Origin: Faecousia sp. | Lineage (GTDB): Bacteria > Bacillota > Clostridia > Oscillospirales > Oscillospiraceae | NCBI GenBank assembly: GCA_029258495.1 | Contig: JARHYV010000300.1 | Coordinates: 1-8,426 of the forward strand | Direction of reading: 5' to 3' | DNA length: 8,426 bases | Shown: one piece after another, positions 1-6,258 of the stretch | Layout: each line of letters opens with the position of its first letter | Position numbering within the stretch: position 1 is the first letter of the stretch | The notes under the pieces: model-generated | Seen by the model: only the letters and a program-made list of their open reading frames with translations | The model's database searches: none | Told to the model about the DNA's origin: nothing | Position numbers and translations under genes: made by a program

Positions 1-722
1 ATGATGCGCATGCAGCACCGACTCCACAGCCTGTTCGATGGCAGCAGAGGGGGTTCCCCGGCGGCAGCCGATGCCCAGATGGATCACGGCAGGGATCAGC
101 CGGAGAGTCTTGGAGAAGGGTTCGCAAGTGCTGCAGCTGATGCAGATGCCCACCTCCCCGTGCGTGCCTGCCTGGGTGCCGTTGGGATAATCCGTCACAA
201 CGGGAAAATCGCTGAAAATGGGGACATCGTGTTCCAGTATGGCGGCAGACACCGCCTTTGCCGTCTTGATATCGCTGATGGCAAACCCGTTTCCGGCAGC
301 CAGCTGTCCACGGAGAATTTCCGGTTGATGTCCGTAGCGGTGGTGACCACCGGCATGGCACCCAGATGCGCGGCAAGCTGCACCGAAAGCTCGTTTGCGC
401 CGCCGATGTGTCCGGAAAGCAGCGGGATCACGAATTTTCCCAGCTCGTCCGTGACGATGACAGCAGGATCGGTCTGCTTGTCCTTTACATGGGGTGCGAT
501 CTGCCGGACAGCAATGCCGCACGATCCCACGAAGACAAGGGCATCCGCCCAAGAAAAGAGCGTCCCGTAAAAGGGCTCAGATGGTTTGCCCAGAGGCAGA
601 AAATCCGGCTCAGAGAAACGCTCCATGGTGTAAAGCCGCACCTGCCCGTGTGCAAAGGCTCCGGCAGCGGCTCGGGCAGTTCGGCAGCCGCGTCTGCTGT
701 ATGCAAAGATAGCGACATTCAT
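1..722 (-). pseudogene. cbiG: CbiG, cobalt-precorrin-5A hydrolase; frameshifted and cut by the window edge
   Basis: CbiG opens the delta-lactone of cobalt-precorrin-5A and releases the two-carbon fragment as acetaldehyde, giving cobalt-precorrin-5B. The start at 722 overlaps the cbiF stop by ATGA and has an AGAGG at 730-734. Residues about 65-113 hold family signatures: VGSCGIAVRQIAP, then TDPAVIVTDELG and LLSGHIGGANELS, followed by VVTTATDIN. After residue ~145 the frame degenerates and stops at 195. The -1 frame, from 288 to the edge, continues as good CbiG: GFAISDIKTAKAVSAAIL, then IFSDFPVVTDYPNGTQAG, then LGIGCRRGTPSAAIEQAVE, the start of the C-terminal domain. Roughly 100 further residues should lie beyond the edge. 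Family identity is very secure. Whether the gene is truly dead, recoded, or only misread in one base cannot be told from here. If no shift occurs, the product is a 175-residue fragment (195-722). Confidence 0.85.
282..293 (-). other. Frameshift point in cbiG
   Basis: On the minus strand the gene reads GAA ACG GGT TTG in the upstream frame, but homology continues as GGG TTT GCC in the -1 frame. One missing A in the A run at 290-292 would restore GAA AAC GGG TTT (E-N-G-F), a very CbiG-like sequence, so a one-base deletion or base-calling error is the simplest reading. The same bases, 288-282, also spell G GGT TTG, which fits the X XXY YYZ pattern of -1 ribosomal slippage. A small hairpin (241-256, GGCGG/CCGCC) lies about 25 nt downstream, further than is usual for a stimulator. 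The position of the frame change is directly visible; its cause is not. Confidence 0.8.
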
Positions 723-1474
723 TGGGTCGCCTCTCGGAATTCGGTGGTGAAGCTGGGATGATACAGCAAAGATCGCATGTACTCGTCGCCCATGCAGTTG
801 CCTACGATGATCAGGGATGTTTTGGTCAGACCGTTTTCCGTGACGGTCTGATGCAGGGTATCCACGGTGCAGCGGAAGATCTTTTCCTCAGGCCATGTTG
901 CCTTGAAGACAACGGCAACGGGGGTGTTCCCGGGGTAGCCTCCGGCCAGAAGATCCTCCTGCAGCTTTTGGGTCAGGGAGGTGCTGAGAAACAGCACCAT
1001 GGTGGCCTGATGTGCTGCCAGTGCCCGGATGGACTCCCGTTCCGGCACGGGAGTGCGTCCGGCTGTGCGGGTGATGATGACGGTCTGGCTCACATCCGGC
1101 AGGGTGTATTCTGCCCGAAGGGAGGATGCTGCGCCGCAGAAGGAGCTGACGCCCGGGCAGACATCGTAATCGATATTCAGCCGCTCCAGCTCGTCAAACT
1201 GCTCCCGGACGGCGCCGTAGATGCTCGAGTCGCCGGTATGCAGACGCACGGTGGTCTTTCCGGCGGTTTCTGCCGCCTGAATGACCTCGATCACTTCCTC
1301 CAGAGTCATTTTTGCGCTGTCATAGATCCGGCAGTCTGCCTTCGTGCCCTTCAGCAGCTCGGGGTTCACCAGGGAACCGGCATAGATGACCACATCGGCC
1401 TCAGCCAGAAGTTTGGCACCGCGAACCGTGATGAGATCCACGGCACCGCTGCCTGCACCAACAAAATGTACCAT
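719..1474 (-). CDS. cbiF: CbiF, cobalt-precorrin-4 C11-methyltransferase
   Basis: A cytoplasmic SAM-dependent methyltransferase that adds the C11 methyl to cobalt-precorrin-4 in anaerobic cobalamin synthesis. The 251-residue length is normal for CbiF/CobM. The N terminus has the glycine-rich GAGSGAVDLITVRG (residues 6-19), then the subfamily marker YAGSLVNPELL (31-41), LHTGDSSIYGAVREQ (78-92), PGVSSF (107-112) and TRTAGRTPVPERE (135-147). This set separates it from the related methyltransferases CbiL, CbiH and CbiE. The start has a GGAGG at 1484-1488, 9 nt upstream and inside the end of cbiD; only one base separates the cbiD stop from this ATG. Its own stop overlaps the cbiG start by 4 nt, so translation is probably coupled along the operon. 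No missing key residue was noticed. Confidence 0.95.
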   Translation of the reverse strand: MVHFVGAGSGAVDLITVRGAKLLAEADVVIYAGSLVNPELLKGTKADCRIYDSAKMTLEEVIEVIQAAETAGKTTVRLHTGDSSIYGAVREQFDELERLNIDYDVCPGVSSFCGAASSLRAEYTLPDVSQTVIITRTAGRTPVPERESIRALAAHQATMVLFLSTSLTQKLQEDLLAGGYPGNTPVAVVFKATWPEEKIFRCTVDTLHQTVTENGLTKTSLIIVGNCMGDEYMRSLLYHPSFTTEFREATQ

Positions 1475-1475
1475 A

Positions 1476-2615
1476 CTATAAATCCTCCAGTATTGATTTC
1501 AGAAGTTCATTTGCATGTTCTGTCCGTCCCAGAATGCCGTACTCCTTAGAAAAGAGAATGGCACCGGTCTGTAGGGTATCGCCACCGCGGTGGGAAAGAT
1601 GGAATGCGATGCGCCGGGTCAGTCGGGAGAGGGTCTGCTCATAGAAACCGGCCTCTTTCAGGATGCGCAGAGCATCGTCGCACATGACGCAGTCCAGAAG
1701 TGTCCGGATATGCTCCGGCGGCAGTCCGGCGGCACCGGCCTGAGCGGCCAGGATCTCCATCCGGCAATCTCCGTATTTGGAGTGGGTATTCAGCATGCCG
1801 CCGCCGATCTTGACCAGTTTTCCGATATGACCGATCAGCAGTGCGCCGCGAAAATCCAGTTCCTTGCAGATCTCCAGCGCATCTCCGATGAAGTTGGATA
1901 CCTGAACTGCCTTTTTTGCGTCGATGCCCATATCCAGACGGATGAAATCAGAGCCGTAGTTGCCCGGGGTGAGCAGCACATATTCCGCTCCGTTTTCCCG
2001 TTTTTGGCGCAGCTCCACCCGAATGGTTTCCACCAGTGCCGCCTCACTCATGGGCTCAACGATGCCGGTGGTGCCCAGGATCGAGATCCCACCCACGATC
2101 CCCAGACGGGGATTGAAGGTCTTCTGTGCCAGACGCTCTCCGTCGGGAGCGGAGATGATCACGGTCAGTCCGCCGTGATAATCGGCAAGGGCGCAGACCT
2201 CTTCCAGATTTTCCCGGATCATGGCTCGGGGCACGGAATTGATGGCGGCGTTTCCCACCGGCTGATCCAGTCCGCGCTTGGTCACGCGCCCGATCCCTTT
2301 ACCGCCGTCGATGGTGATGCCGGCAGCGGTGCTTTTGGTCACGGTGGCAAAGATCAGGGTGCCTTTTGTGATATCGGGATCGTCGCCGCCGTCTTTCTCG
2401 ATGGCACAGGAAACGGCGGTTTCCTCCATGCGGATCTCCAGTACCGGAAGGGTCAGACGGATGCCCTTCGGGGTGGTCAGGGAGATCTCCTGCCGCTTTT
2501 GTCCGGTCAGCAGCATCCATGCGGCTGCCTTGGCAGCTGCGGCGGCACAGGAGCCGGTGGTGTAGCCCATGCGCAGCCGTTTGCCGTCTTTGATGATATA
2601 TTCTTCCATGGGCAT
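1476..2615 (-). CDS. cbiD: CbiD, cobalt-precorrin-5B C1-methyltransferase
   Basis: CbiD transfers a SAM methyl to C1 of cobalt-precorrin-5B to give cobalt-precorrin-6A; it belongs to its own fold family, not the canonical tetrapyrrole methyltransferases. The 379-residue product has the diagnostic N-terminal GYTTGSCAAAAAKAA (17-31) and the central signature TFNPRLGIVGGISILGTTG (166-184) followed by IVEPMS. The C terminus, with FSKEYGILGRTEHA, also matches the family. The ATG at 2615 shares one base with the cbiC stop (TGATG). A second in-frame ATG lies two codons on, at 2609, and neither has a clear Shine-Dalgarno sequence, so translation probably restarts after cbiC. The next gene is cbiF; no cbiE or cbiT lies between them, though these often accompany cbiD. 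Confidence 0.96.
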   Translation of the reverse strand: MPMEEYIIKDGKRLRMGYTTGSCAAAAAKAAAWMLLTGQKRQEISLTTPKGIRLTLPVLEIRMEETAVSCAIEKDGGDDPDITKGTLIFATVTKSTAAGITIDGGKGIGRVTKRGLDQPVGNAAINSVPRAMIRENLEEVCALADYHGGLTVIISAPDGERLAQKTFNPRLGIVGGISILGTTGIVEPMSEAALVETIRVELRQKRENGAEYVLLTPGNYGSDFIRLDMGIDAKKAVQVSNFIGDALEICKELDFRGALLIGHIGKLVKIGGGMLNTHSKYGDCRMEILAAQAGAAGLPPEHIRTLLDCVMCDDALRILKEAGFYEQTLSRLTRRIAFHLSHRGGDTLQTGAILFSKEYGILGRTEHANELLKSILEDL

Positions 2616-3238
2616 CAGCGCAGGATCTGGTACAGCAGGGCATTGCAGATGGCTGCTGCGATGTTGCTGCCGCCCTTGCGCCCACGGGCGACGATATGGG
2701 GCGTATCGGATGCGATGATCAGCTCCTTGCTTTCCACCACATTGACAAAGCCCACAGGCACGCCGATGATCAGAGCCGGTGCCAGTTTTCCGGCAAGGAT
2801 CTGCTCGTGCAGGGAGATCAGTGCGGTGGGCGCATTTCCGATGGCAAAGATGCAGGGCTTGGGCAGCTTGGCTGCCCGCTCCATGGAAACGATGGCACGG
2901 GTGATGCCTCGCTCCTTGGCCTCGGCAGCCACATCCGCATCGGACATGAAACAGTGTACTTCACCGCCCAATCTGCCGAGGATGGTCTTGTTGATGCCGG
3001 CTTTTGCCATCTGGGTATCGGTGACGATATCGCAGCCGCCGCGAAGTGCCTCAATGCCCTTGGAAACGGCGTGTTCGGAAAAAATCAGATTGTCGGCATA
3101 GTCGAAGTCGGCGGAGGTATGGATGGCGCGCTTGATGACCAGTTCATTTTCCGGATCCAGAGGGCGATCCCCCAAGAGCTGGGTGATGATCTCAAAGCTC
3201 CGCTTTTCAATATCCATGGGCTTGATTTGTTCAATCAT
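2615..3238 (-). CDS. cbiC: CbiC, cobalt-precorrin-8 methylmutase
   Basis: CbiC moves the C11 methyl to C12 of cobalt-precorrin-8, producing cobyrinic acid, the substrate of the neighbouring CbiA. The 207-residue protein is of usual length. The conserved histidine that protonates the substrate is seen as H40 in the motif RAIHTSADFDYADNL. Other family blocks are DIVTDTQMAKAGI, HCFMSDADVAAEA, AIGNAPTAL and the C-terminal PVGFVNVVESKE with GRKGGSNIAAA. The ATG at 3238 overlaps the end of cbiA by 8 nt and has AAAGGAG at 3249-3255, about 10 nt upstream, so translation is likely coupled to cbiA. No transmembrane segment or signal peptide is apparent; the protein should be cytoplasmic. Confidence 0.96.
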   Translation of the reverse strand: MIEQIKPMDIEKRSFEIITQLLGDRPLDPENELVIKRAIHTSADFDYADNLIFSEHAVSKGIEALRGGCDIVTDTQMAKAGINKTILGRLGGEVHCFMSDADVAAEAKERGITRAIVSMERAAKLPKPCIFAIGNAPTALISLHEQILAGKLAPALIIGVPVGFVNVVESKELIIASDTPHIVARGRKGGSNIAAAICNALLYQILR

Positions 3239-4592
3239 GGGAAATTTTCTCCTTTACACAGGCTTTATAGAAGTTTATTGCAAAACTGGGGTTGGAATAG
3301 AAGTGAAAATGGGGATATCCTGCATACAGGTGCTCATTGGCAAACACACAGTCCCAACTTTTTCCGGATGCTTTGGCAGCAGAGAAACCGCTGCCGGTGT
3401 GGGGGCAGTCCCAGTGATGGAATTCGTGGGCGGAGATGGTATCGCCGGCATCACACAGCATGTTTTTCTCCTTGGCTGTCAGGGTCACATAGCCGAACCG
3501 GGAGAGTTTCCCGGTGTCAAAGCTGCTGCCGGGCAGAAATCCCACCATGGGCTTGTCCCCGATGGACTGGGTCAGGTACATAAAACCACCGCATTCGGCG
3601 ATGCAGGGAAGATGACGGGACAGGGCTGCATGGATGGCAGAGCGCATGGCGGTATTTTGGCTGAGGGCATGGGCATAAAGCTCCGGATAACCGCCGCCCA
3701 GATACAGCCCGTGGATGTGGGGCGGCAGGGACGCATCTGCAAGGGGGCTGAAGGGCACCAGTTCGGCACCCATTTCCGTCAGCGCATGCAGACTGTCTTC
3801 GTAATAGAAACAGAATGACTTGTCCCGGGCAACGGCAATACGGACCTTTTGGTCGAATTTCGGGAAGATGACAGGCTCATAGCAAAGCGGTGGGGCACCT
3901 GCTGCAAGCTCCGTCAGTCCGTCCAGATCCAGAGTCTTTTCCGCCTGAGCAGCCAATTCCTGCAGCTTTTCCCGAAGATCTGCAACTTCATCCGCGGTGA
4001 CCAAGCCCAGATGACGGCTTTCCAGTGTGCAATTCGGCATGGGCGGAAGGAAACCCAGAGGTCTGACCCGACCGCCGAAGTGGGATACGATGGCTTTGGC
4101 CAGTGCCGGATAGGTCATGGCGGAGCATTGGTTCAGGATGACACCCTGAATATTCGGCTCCGGATACAGGGTCAGAAATCCCTGAATGGTGGCAAGCACG
4201 GACAGGGAAACCCCCTTCGCATTCACGACCAGAACCACCGGCGTGCCCGAAACCGCTGCCACATGATAGGAGCTTGCTTGAGTGGTAGTCAGACCCATGC
4301 CGTCGTAGTAGCCCATGACCCCTTCGATCACACAGAGATCCCGGTCTTCGCTGTTTTTCGCCAGAAGATAACGAAGGGTATTTTCGCTGAAAAAGAACAG
4401 ATCCAGATTTGCGCTTTTTGCGCCGATGATCCGGCTGTGAAACATGGGGTCGATGTAGTCCGGGCCGCATTTGAAGGCACCGACTTTTTTCTTCCGGTTC
4501 ACCAGAGCCTGCAGCACGGCGCAGGTGACCGTGGTCTTTCCGCATCCGCTGTTGGTTCCGGACAATAGGATTCTGGGAATATTGGACTCCAT
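3231..4592 (-). CDS. cbiA: CbiA, cobyrinic acid a,c-diamide synthase (glutamine-hydrolysing)
   Basis: CbiA uses ATP and glutamine to amidate the a and c side chains of cobyrinic acid. The 453-residue product (Salmonella CbiA is about 459) has two parts. The N-terminal dethiobiotin-synthetase-like domain carries the P-loop GTNSGCGKTT (12-21), KCGPDYIDPMFH (41-52) and EGVMGYYDG (90-98). The C-terminal class I-like glutamine amidotransferase domain has LYLGGGYPELYAHAL (297-310), the likely nucleophile C334 in IAECGGFMYL, then HEFHHWD (389-395) and PHFHFYSNP, with H428 or H430. I chose the ATG at 4592 because it has a strong GGAGGGGAG just upstream and matches where homology begins. Longer in-frame starts (to 4811) would run through the terminator and riboswitch. 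It is the first gene of the leftward operon and overlaps cbiC by 8 nt. Confidence 0.96.
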   Translation of the reverse strand: MESNIPRILLSGTNSGCGKTTVTCAVLQALVNRKKKVGAFKCGPDYIDPMFHSRIIGAKSANLDLFFFSENTLRYLLAKNSEDRDLCVIEGVMGYYDGMGLTTTQASSYHVAAVSGTPVVLVVNAKGVSLSVLATIQGFLTLYPEPNIQGVILNQCSAMTYPALAKAIVSHFGGRVRPLGFLPPMPNCTLESRHLGLVTADEVADLREKLQELAAQAEKTLDLDGLTELAAGAPPLCYEPVIFPKFDQKVRIAVARDKSFCFYYEDSLHALTEMGAELVPFSPLADASLPPHIHGLYLGGGYPELYAHALSQNTAMRSAIHAALSRHLPCIAECGGFMYLTQSIGDKPMVGFLPGSSFDTGKLSRFGYVTLTAKEKNMLCDAGDTISAHEFHHWDCPHTGSGFSAAKASGKSWDCVFANEHLYAGYPHFHFYSNPSFAINFYKACVKEKISHD

Positions 4593-4596
4593 TTTG

Positions 4597-4605
4597 CTCC
4601 CCTCC
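4597..4605 (-). promoter_or_regulatory. Ribosome binding site that fixes the cbiA start
   Basis: The minus strand reads GGAGGGGAG here, with its GGAGG core 8 nt before the ATG at 4592. It lies just after the U-tract of the leader terminator, so it is transcribed only when the attenuator reads through. This supports the 4592 start over the upstream in-frame alternatives. Confidence 0.8.
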
Positions 4606-4612
4606 GTAAAAT

Positions 4613-4647
4613 AAAAAAAGCCGCGGCAGTCCCATGACTGCCGCAGC
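4613..4647 (-). terminator. Intrinsic terminator of the cbiA leader (riboswitch expression platform)
   Basis: In transcript sense the arms are GCGGCAGTC (4644-4636) and GACTGCCGC (4631-4623), with a 4-nt loop and a run of seven U (4619-4613). Nine uninterrupted base pairs followed by a U-tract is a strong rho-independent terminator. It sits between the cobalamin riboswitch and the cbiA ribosome binding site, so it should stop transcription when B12 is bound. I could not identify the competing antiterminator pairing by eye. Confidence 0.88.
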
Positions 4648-4705
4648 CGATTTTCTGCAACAAAACACCCCTTGTATCCATTGCTGTTGGTACAGGGGAC
4701 ACACA

Positions 4706-4891
4706 TCAAGCAGGTCTTCTGACTCATGCATCTTGGGCATGCCCCGGGACAATGCTCTGCCTTCCCGGTTTCCCAGTGACTGACTTTCGTCAACGAGCAT
4801 TGCCAATGCATATACAGCGGCGGTTCCGTTCGGGAATTTCACCCGATTCTCTATTCTTTCTGCAACCGATCCCGGTATACAAAACACTTGA
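4706..4891 (-). ncRNA. Cobalamin riboswitch upstream of the cbiA-cbiC-cbiD-cbiF-cbiG operon
   Basis: This leader RNA should bind a cobalamin and control the leftward operon by attenuation. In transcript sense the aptamer opens with UCAAG (4891-4887) and closes with CUUGA (4710-4706), a plausible P1. Inside are GGGTGAAATTCCC (4844-4832), the B12-box region ACCGCCGCTGTA, the conserved GGGAAGGC (4766-4759) and AGAAGACCTGC (4720-4710). A peripheral helix pairs CAATGCTC (4802-4795) with GAGCATTG (4757-4750). The B12 box reads GCCGCUG, not the consensus GCCACUG. An upstream promoter and a downstream terminator complete the arrangement. The class call rests on conserved motifs; the exact ends come from helix pairing done by eye. 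Confidence 0.93.
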
Positions 4892-4903
4892 ATGTTCCCT
4901 AAT

Positions 4904-4932
4904 ATTGTAGTCGCAGGGGGGATACTTGTCAA
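4904..4932 (-). promoter_or_regulatory. Promoter of the cbiA operon leader
   Basis: On the minus strand TTGACA (4932-4927) is followed by a 17-nt spacer and TACAAT (4909-4904), one mismatch from the sigma-A/sigma-70 consensus overall. Transcription would begin near 4897, a few bases before the riboswitch P1 strand. Position and quality make this the probable main promoter for the leftward operon. Confidence 0.85.
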
Positions 4933-4997
4933 CCCTGAGGATCGTCGCAGGAGAGAGCTTTTGGCAGGGAAGTCCGGGAAAAAGCGGATATTTTCTC

Positions 4998-5026
4998 TTT
5001 ACATATCCGGTGAATGCTGTTACCAT
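4998..5026 (+). promoter_or_regulatory. Likely promoter of cbiK
   Basis: TTTACA (4998-5003), a 17-nt spacer and TACCAT (5021-5026) with TG one base upstream of the -10 hexamer (5018-5019) form a reasonable extended -10 promoter. The predicted leader before cbiK is then only about 60 nt, too short to hold a cobalamin aptamer. It is divergent from the cbiA operon promoter, with about 65 nt between the two -35 boxes. The match is weaker than the two riboswitch-linked promoters, so this remains an inference. Confidence 0.5.
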
Positions 5027-5092
5027 GAGGACGAAAAGAGAAGAAACAGGACACCGATTCGTCATGCACATCCGAAAACAGGAGGACAGATC

Positions 5093-5893
5093 ATGGAAGA
5101 AAAACAAGCCGTTTTGGTGGTTTCCTTCGGAACCAGCTATCTGGATACACTGGAAAAGAATATCGCTGCCATTGAGCGAGAGATCGGCAGCGCACTGCCG
5201 GAGCATACGCTGCGCAGGGCATTTACAAGCGGAGTGATCATGAAAAAGCTCCGCACGAGAGATGGGATCGAAATTGACGATGTCCCTCAGGCATTGACCC
5301 GGCTGCAGCAGGAGGGCTTTTCCCGGGTGGTGGTTCAGCCGACCCATGTGATCAACGGCGAGGAATACGACAAGCTGTGCAAAATGGCAAAGCCCTTTAC
5401 GGAGCGCATGCAGATCGTTGTCGGTACAGCCCTGCTCACCACGGTTCAGGATTACAAGGACACCATCCGCGCCGTCATGGAGTCGGTGGAACCGCCGGAG
5501 GAGGATGAGGTCATCGTCTTCATGGGACACGGAACCGCCCATTATGCCAATGCCACCTATGCTTTGGTGGAGTATATGTTCCACGACTTTGGATGGGATC
5601 GGGTCTTGGTGGGCACAGTAGAGGGCTATCCCGAGCTGCCTCAGGTCATTGACAGGCTGCATCGGATGCATCATATCCGCCGGGTGCGGCTGCATCCGCT
5701 GATGGTGGTGGCAGGAGATCACGCAAAGAACGATATGGCAGGCGATGACGAGGACTCTTGGAGCGCACGGCTGGAACACGAAGGCTACGAGGTGCGCTGC
5801 GTGCTGCGGGGACTTGGAGAATACGGGCCCATCCGTCAGCTGTTTGCAAATCATGCAGCACAGGCCTATCAGGCATCACTGGAGCAGATGTAA
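5093..5893 (+). CDS. cbiK: CbiK, anaerobic sirohydrochlorin cobaltochelatase
   Basis: CbiK inserts Co(II) into sirohydrochlorin, the committed step of early-cobalt cobalamin synthesis, without ATP. The 266-residue product is close to Salmonella CbiK (264) and resembles it throughout: LVVSFGTSYLDT near the N terminus, RAFTSGVIMKKL (42-53), NGEEYDK with E90, MGHGTAHYANA with H146 and VAGDHAKNDMAGDD with H210. E90, H146 and H210 correspond to the metal-binding residues known in the family. There is no signal peptide, so it is a cytoplasmic type and not the periplasmic CbiK of sulfate reducers. The ATG at 5093 has AGGAGG at 5080-5085; upstream in-frame codons lack homology. It stands alone between two divergent or following riboswitch leaders, and no terminator of its own was seen before the next promoter, 5 nt after its stop. 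Confidence 0.96.
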   Translation: MEEKQAVLVVSFGTSYLDTLEKNIAAIEREIGSALPEHTLRRAFTSGVIMKKLRTRDGIEIDDVPQALTRLQQEGFSRVVVQPTHVINGEEYDKLCKMAKPFTERMQIVVGTALLTTVQDYKDTIRAVMESVEPPEEDEVIVFMGHGTAHYANATYALVEYMFHDFGWDRVLVGTVEGYPELPQVIDRLHRMHHIRRVRLHPLMVVAGDHAKNDMAGDDEDSWSARLEHEGYEVRCVLRGLGEYGPIRQLFANHAAQAYQASLEQM

Positions 5894-5898
5894 ATCTG

Positions 5899-5927
5899 TT
5901 GACAATGATTTCGCCCATCGGTATAAT
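5899..5927 (+). promoter_or_regulatory. Perfect-consensus promoter of the cbiL-hemA leader
   Basis: TTGACA (5899-5904), exactly 17 nt, then TATAAT (5922-5927) match the sigma-A/sigma-70 consensus at all twelve positions. Transcription should start near 5934, about 14 nt before the riboswitch P1 strand. The -35 box begins 5 nt after the cbiK stop codon. Confidence 0.92.
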
Positions 5928-5947
5928 GAAAGAAAATAAAATATACG

Positions 5948-6126
5948 ATTAAGTGCTGCGGGATCGTGACGGTTCAGCAGAGAATAGGGAATCCGGTTTG
6001 AATCCGGAACGGTACCGCCACTGTATATGAGTAGGCAACACATGAGATGAAAATCGGCCATTGGGACAGGCTCCTGAGAAGGCTGTGTGTTTGCTGTGGA
6101 TGCATGAGTCAGGAGACCTGCTTAAT
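5948..6126 (+). ncRNA. Cobalamin riboswitch upstream of cbiL-hemA
   Basis: P1 is formed by AUUAAG (5948-5953) and CUUAAU (6121-6126). Inside are the stem CCGGTTTGAATCCGG (5993-6007), the consensus B12 box GCCACTG (6017-6023), a GAGAAGGC segment (6076-6083) and AGGAGACCTGC (6111-6121). A peripheral helix pairs GCAACACA (6035-6042) with TGTGTTTGC (6086-6094), with one bulge. P1 and the peripheral helix pair like those of the cbiA leader but with different bases, which supports real RNA structure. It should sense a cobalamin and control cbiL, hemA and the following gene through the terminator at 6185-6217. Confidence 0.95.
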
Positions 6127-6184
6127 GTAAGGATCCCATGGATGGCATTGGGCGGTTTATGGGGTGGTGCATGCGGAAACACGG

Positions 6185-6217
6185 CCGCGGCAGTCAGGGG
6201 ACTGCCGCGGATTTTTT
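6185..6217 (+). terminator. Intrinsic terminator of the cbiL leader (riboswitch expression platform)
   Basis: CCGCGGCAGTC (6185-6195) and GACTGCCGCGG (6200-6210) form an 11-bp perfect stem with a 4-nt loop, followed by an A and six T. It lies about 60 nt after the riboswitch and 40 nt before the cbiL start, so it should block the operon when B12 is bound. Its stem sequence is nearly identical to that of the cbiA leader terminator. Confidence 0.9.
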
Positions 6218-6258
6218 CTTCCAAAAGGGACAATTACGGGAAACAGAGGAGAATGATT

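Larger units (their letters stand above)
4613..6217. repeat. Related riboswitch leaders in inverted orientation flanking cbiK
   Basis: The cbiA leader (4891 down to 4613) and the cbiL leader (5948 to 6217) are similar beyond the usual riboswitch consensus. Shared stretches include GATGCATGAGTCAG with the following AGACCTGCTT, the block ACCGCC(G/A)CTGTATATG, and terminator stems built on GCGGCAGTC/GACTGCCGC. Because they lie on opposite strands, they act as a dispersed, imperfect inverted repeat around cbiK. A duplicated leader is the likely origin; the degree of identity was judged by eye only. Confidence 0.65.

Noticed and set aside
241..256. Hairpin GGCGG/CCGCC as a stimulator of -1 frameshifting in cbiG
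   Set aside because: It starts about 25 nt after the possible slippery site instead of the usual 5-9 nt and has only five base pairs, so it is weak support for programmed recoding.
722..1549. Plus-strand open frames opposite cbiG, cbiF and the end of cbiD (1-570, 366-761, 722-1549)
   Set aside because: All mirror genes with strong family signatures, and none has domain-like sequence or a credible start signal.
1590..3101. Long plus-strand open frame (503 codons) opposite cbiD and cbiC
   Set aside because: It lies entirely antisense to two genes with clear family motifs, its translation shows no recognisable domain, and no ribosome binding site was seen. It looks like an effect of G+C-rich codon use.
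4593..4811. N-terminal extension of cbiA to an upstream in-frame start at 4811
   Set aside because: The extra codons would pass through the terminator stem and the cobalamin aptamer. Homology and a strong Shine-Dalgarno sequence both point to 4592.
4790..5854. Minus-strand open frame of 354 codons opposite cbiK
   Set aside because: It is antisense to cbiK, whose match to Salmonella CbiK is end to end, and it runs into the cbiA leader. The translation is rich in His, Cys and Arg without any motif.
5894..5947. A terminator for cbiK
   Set aside because: No stem followed by a U-tract is present between the cbiK stop and the next leader; the space is filled by the consensus promoter.
6061..6258. 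N-terminal extension of cbiL to an in-frame ATG at 6061
   Set aside because: This region is the riboswitch and its terminator. The ATG at 6259 has a well-placed AGGAG, and CbiL homology begins right there.
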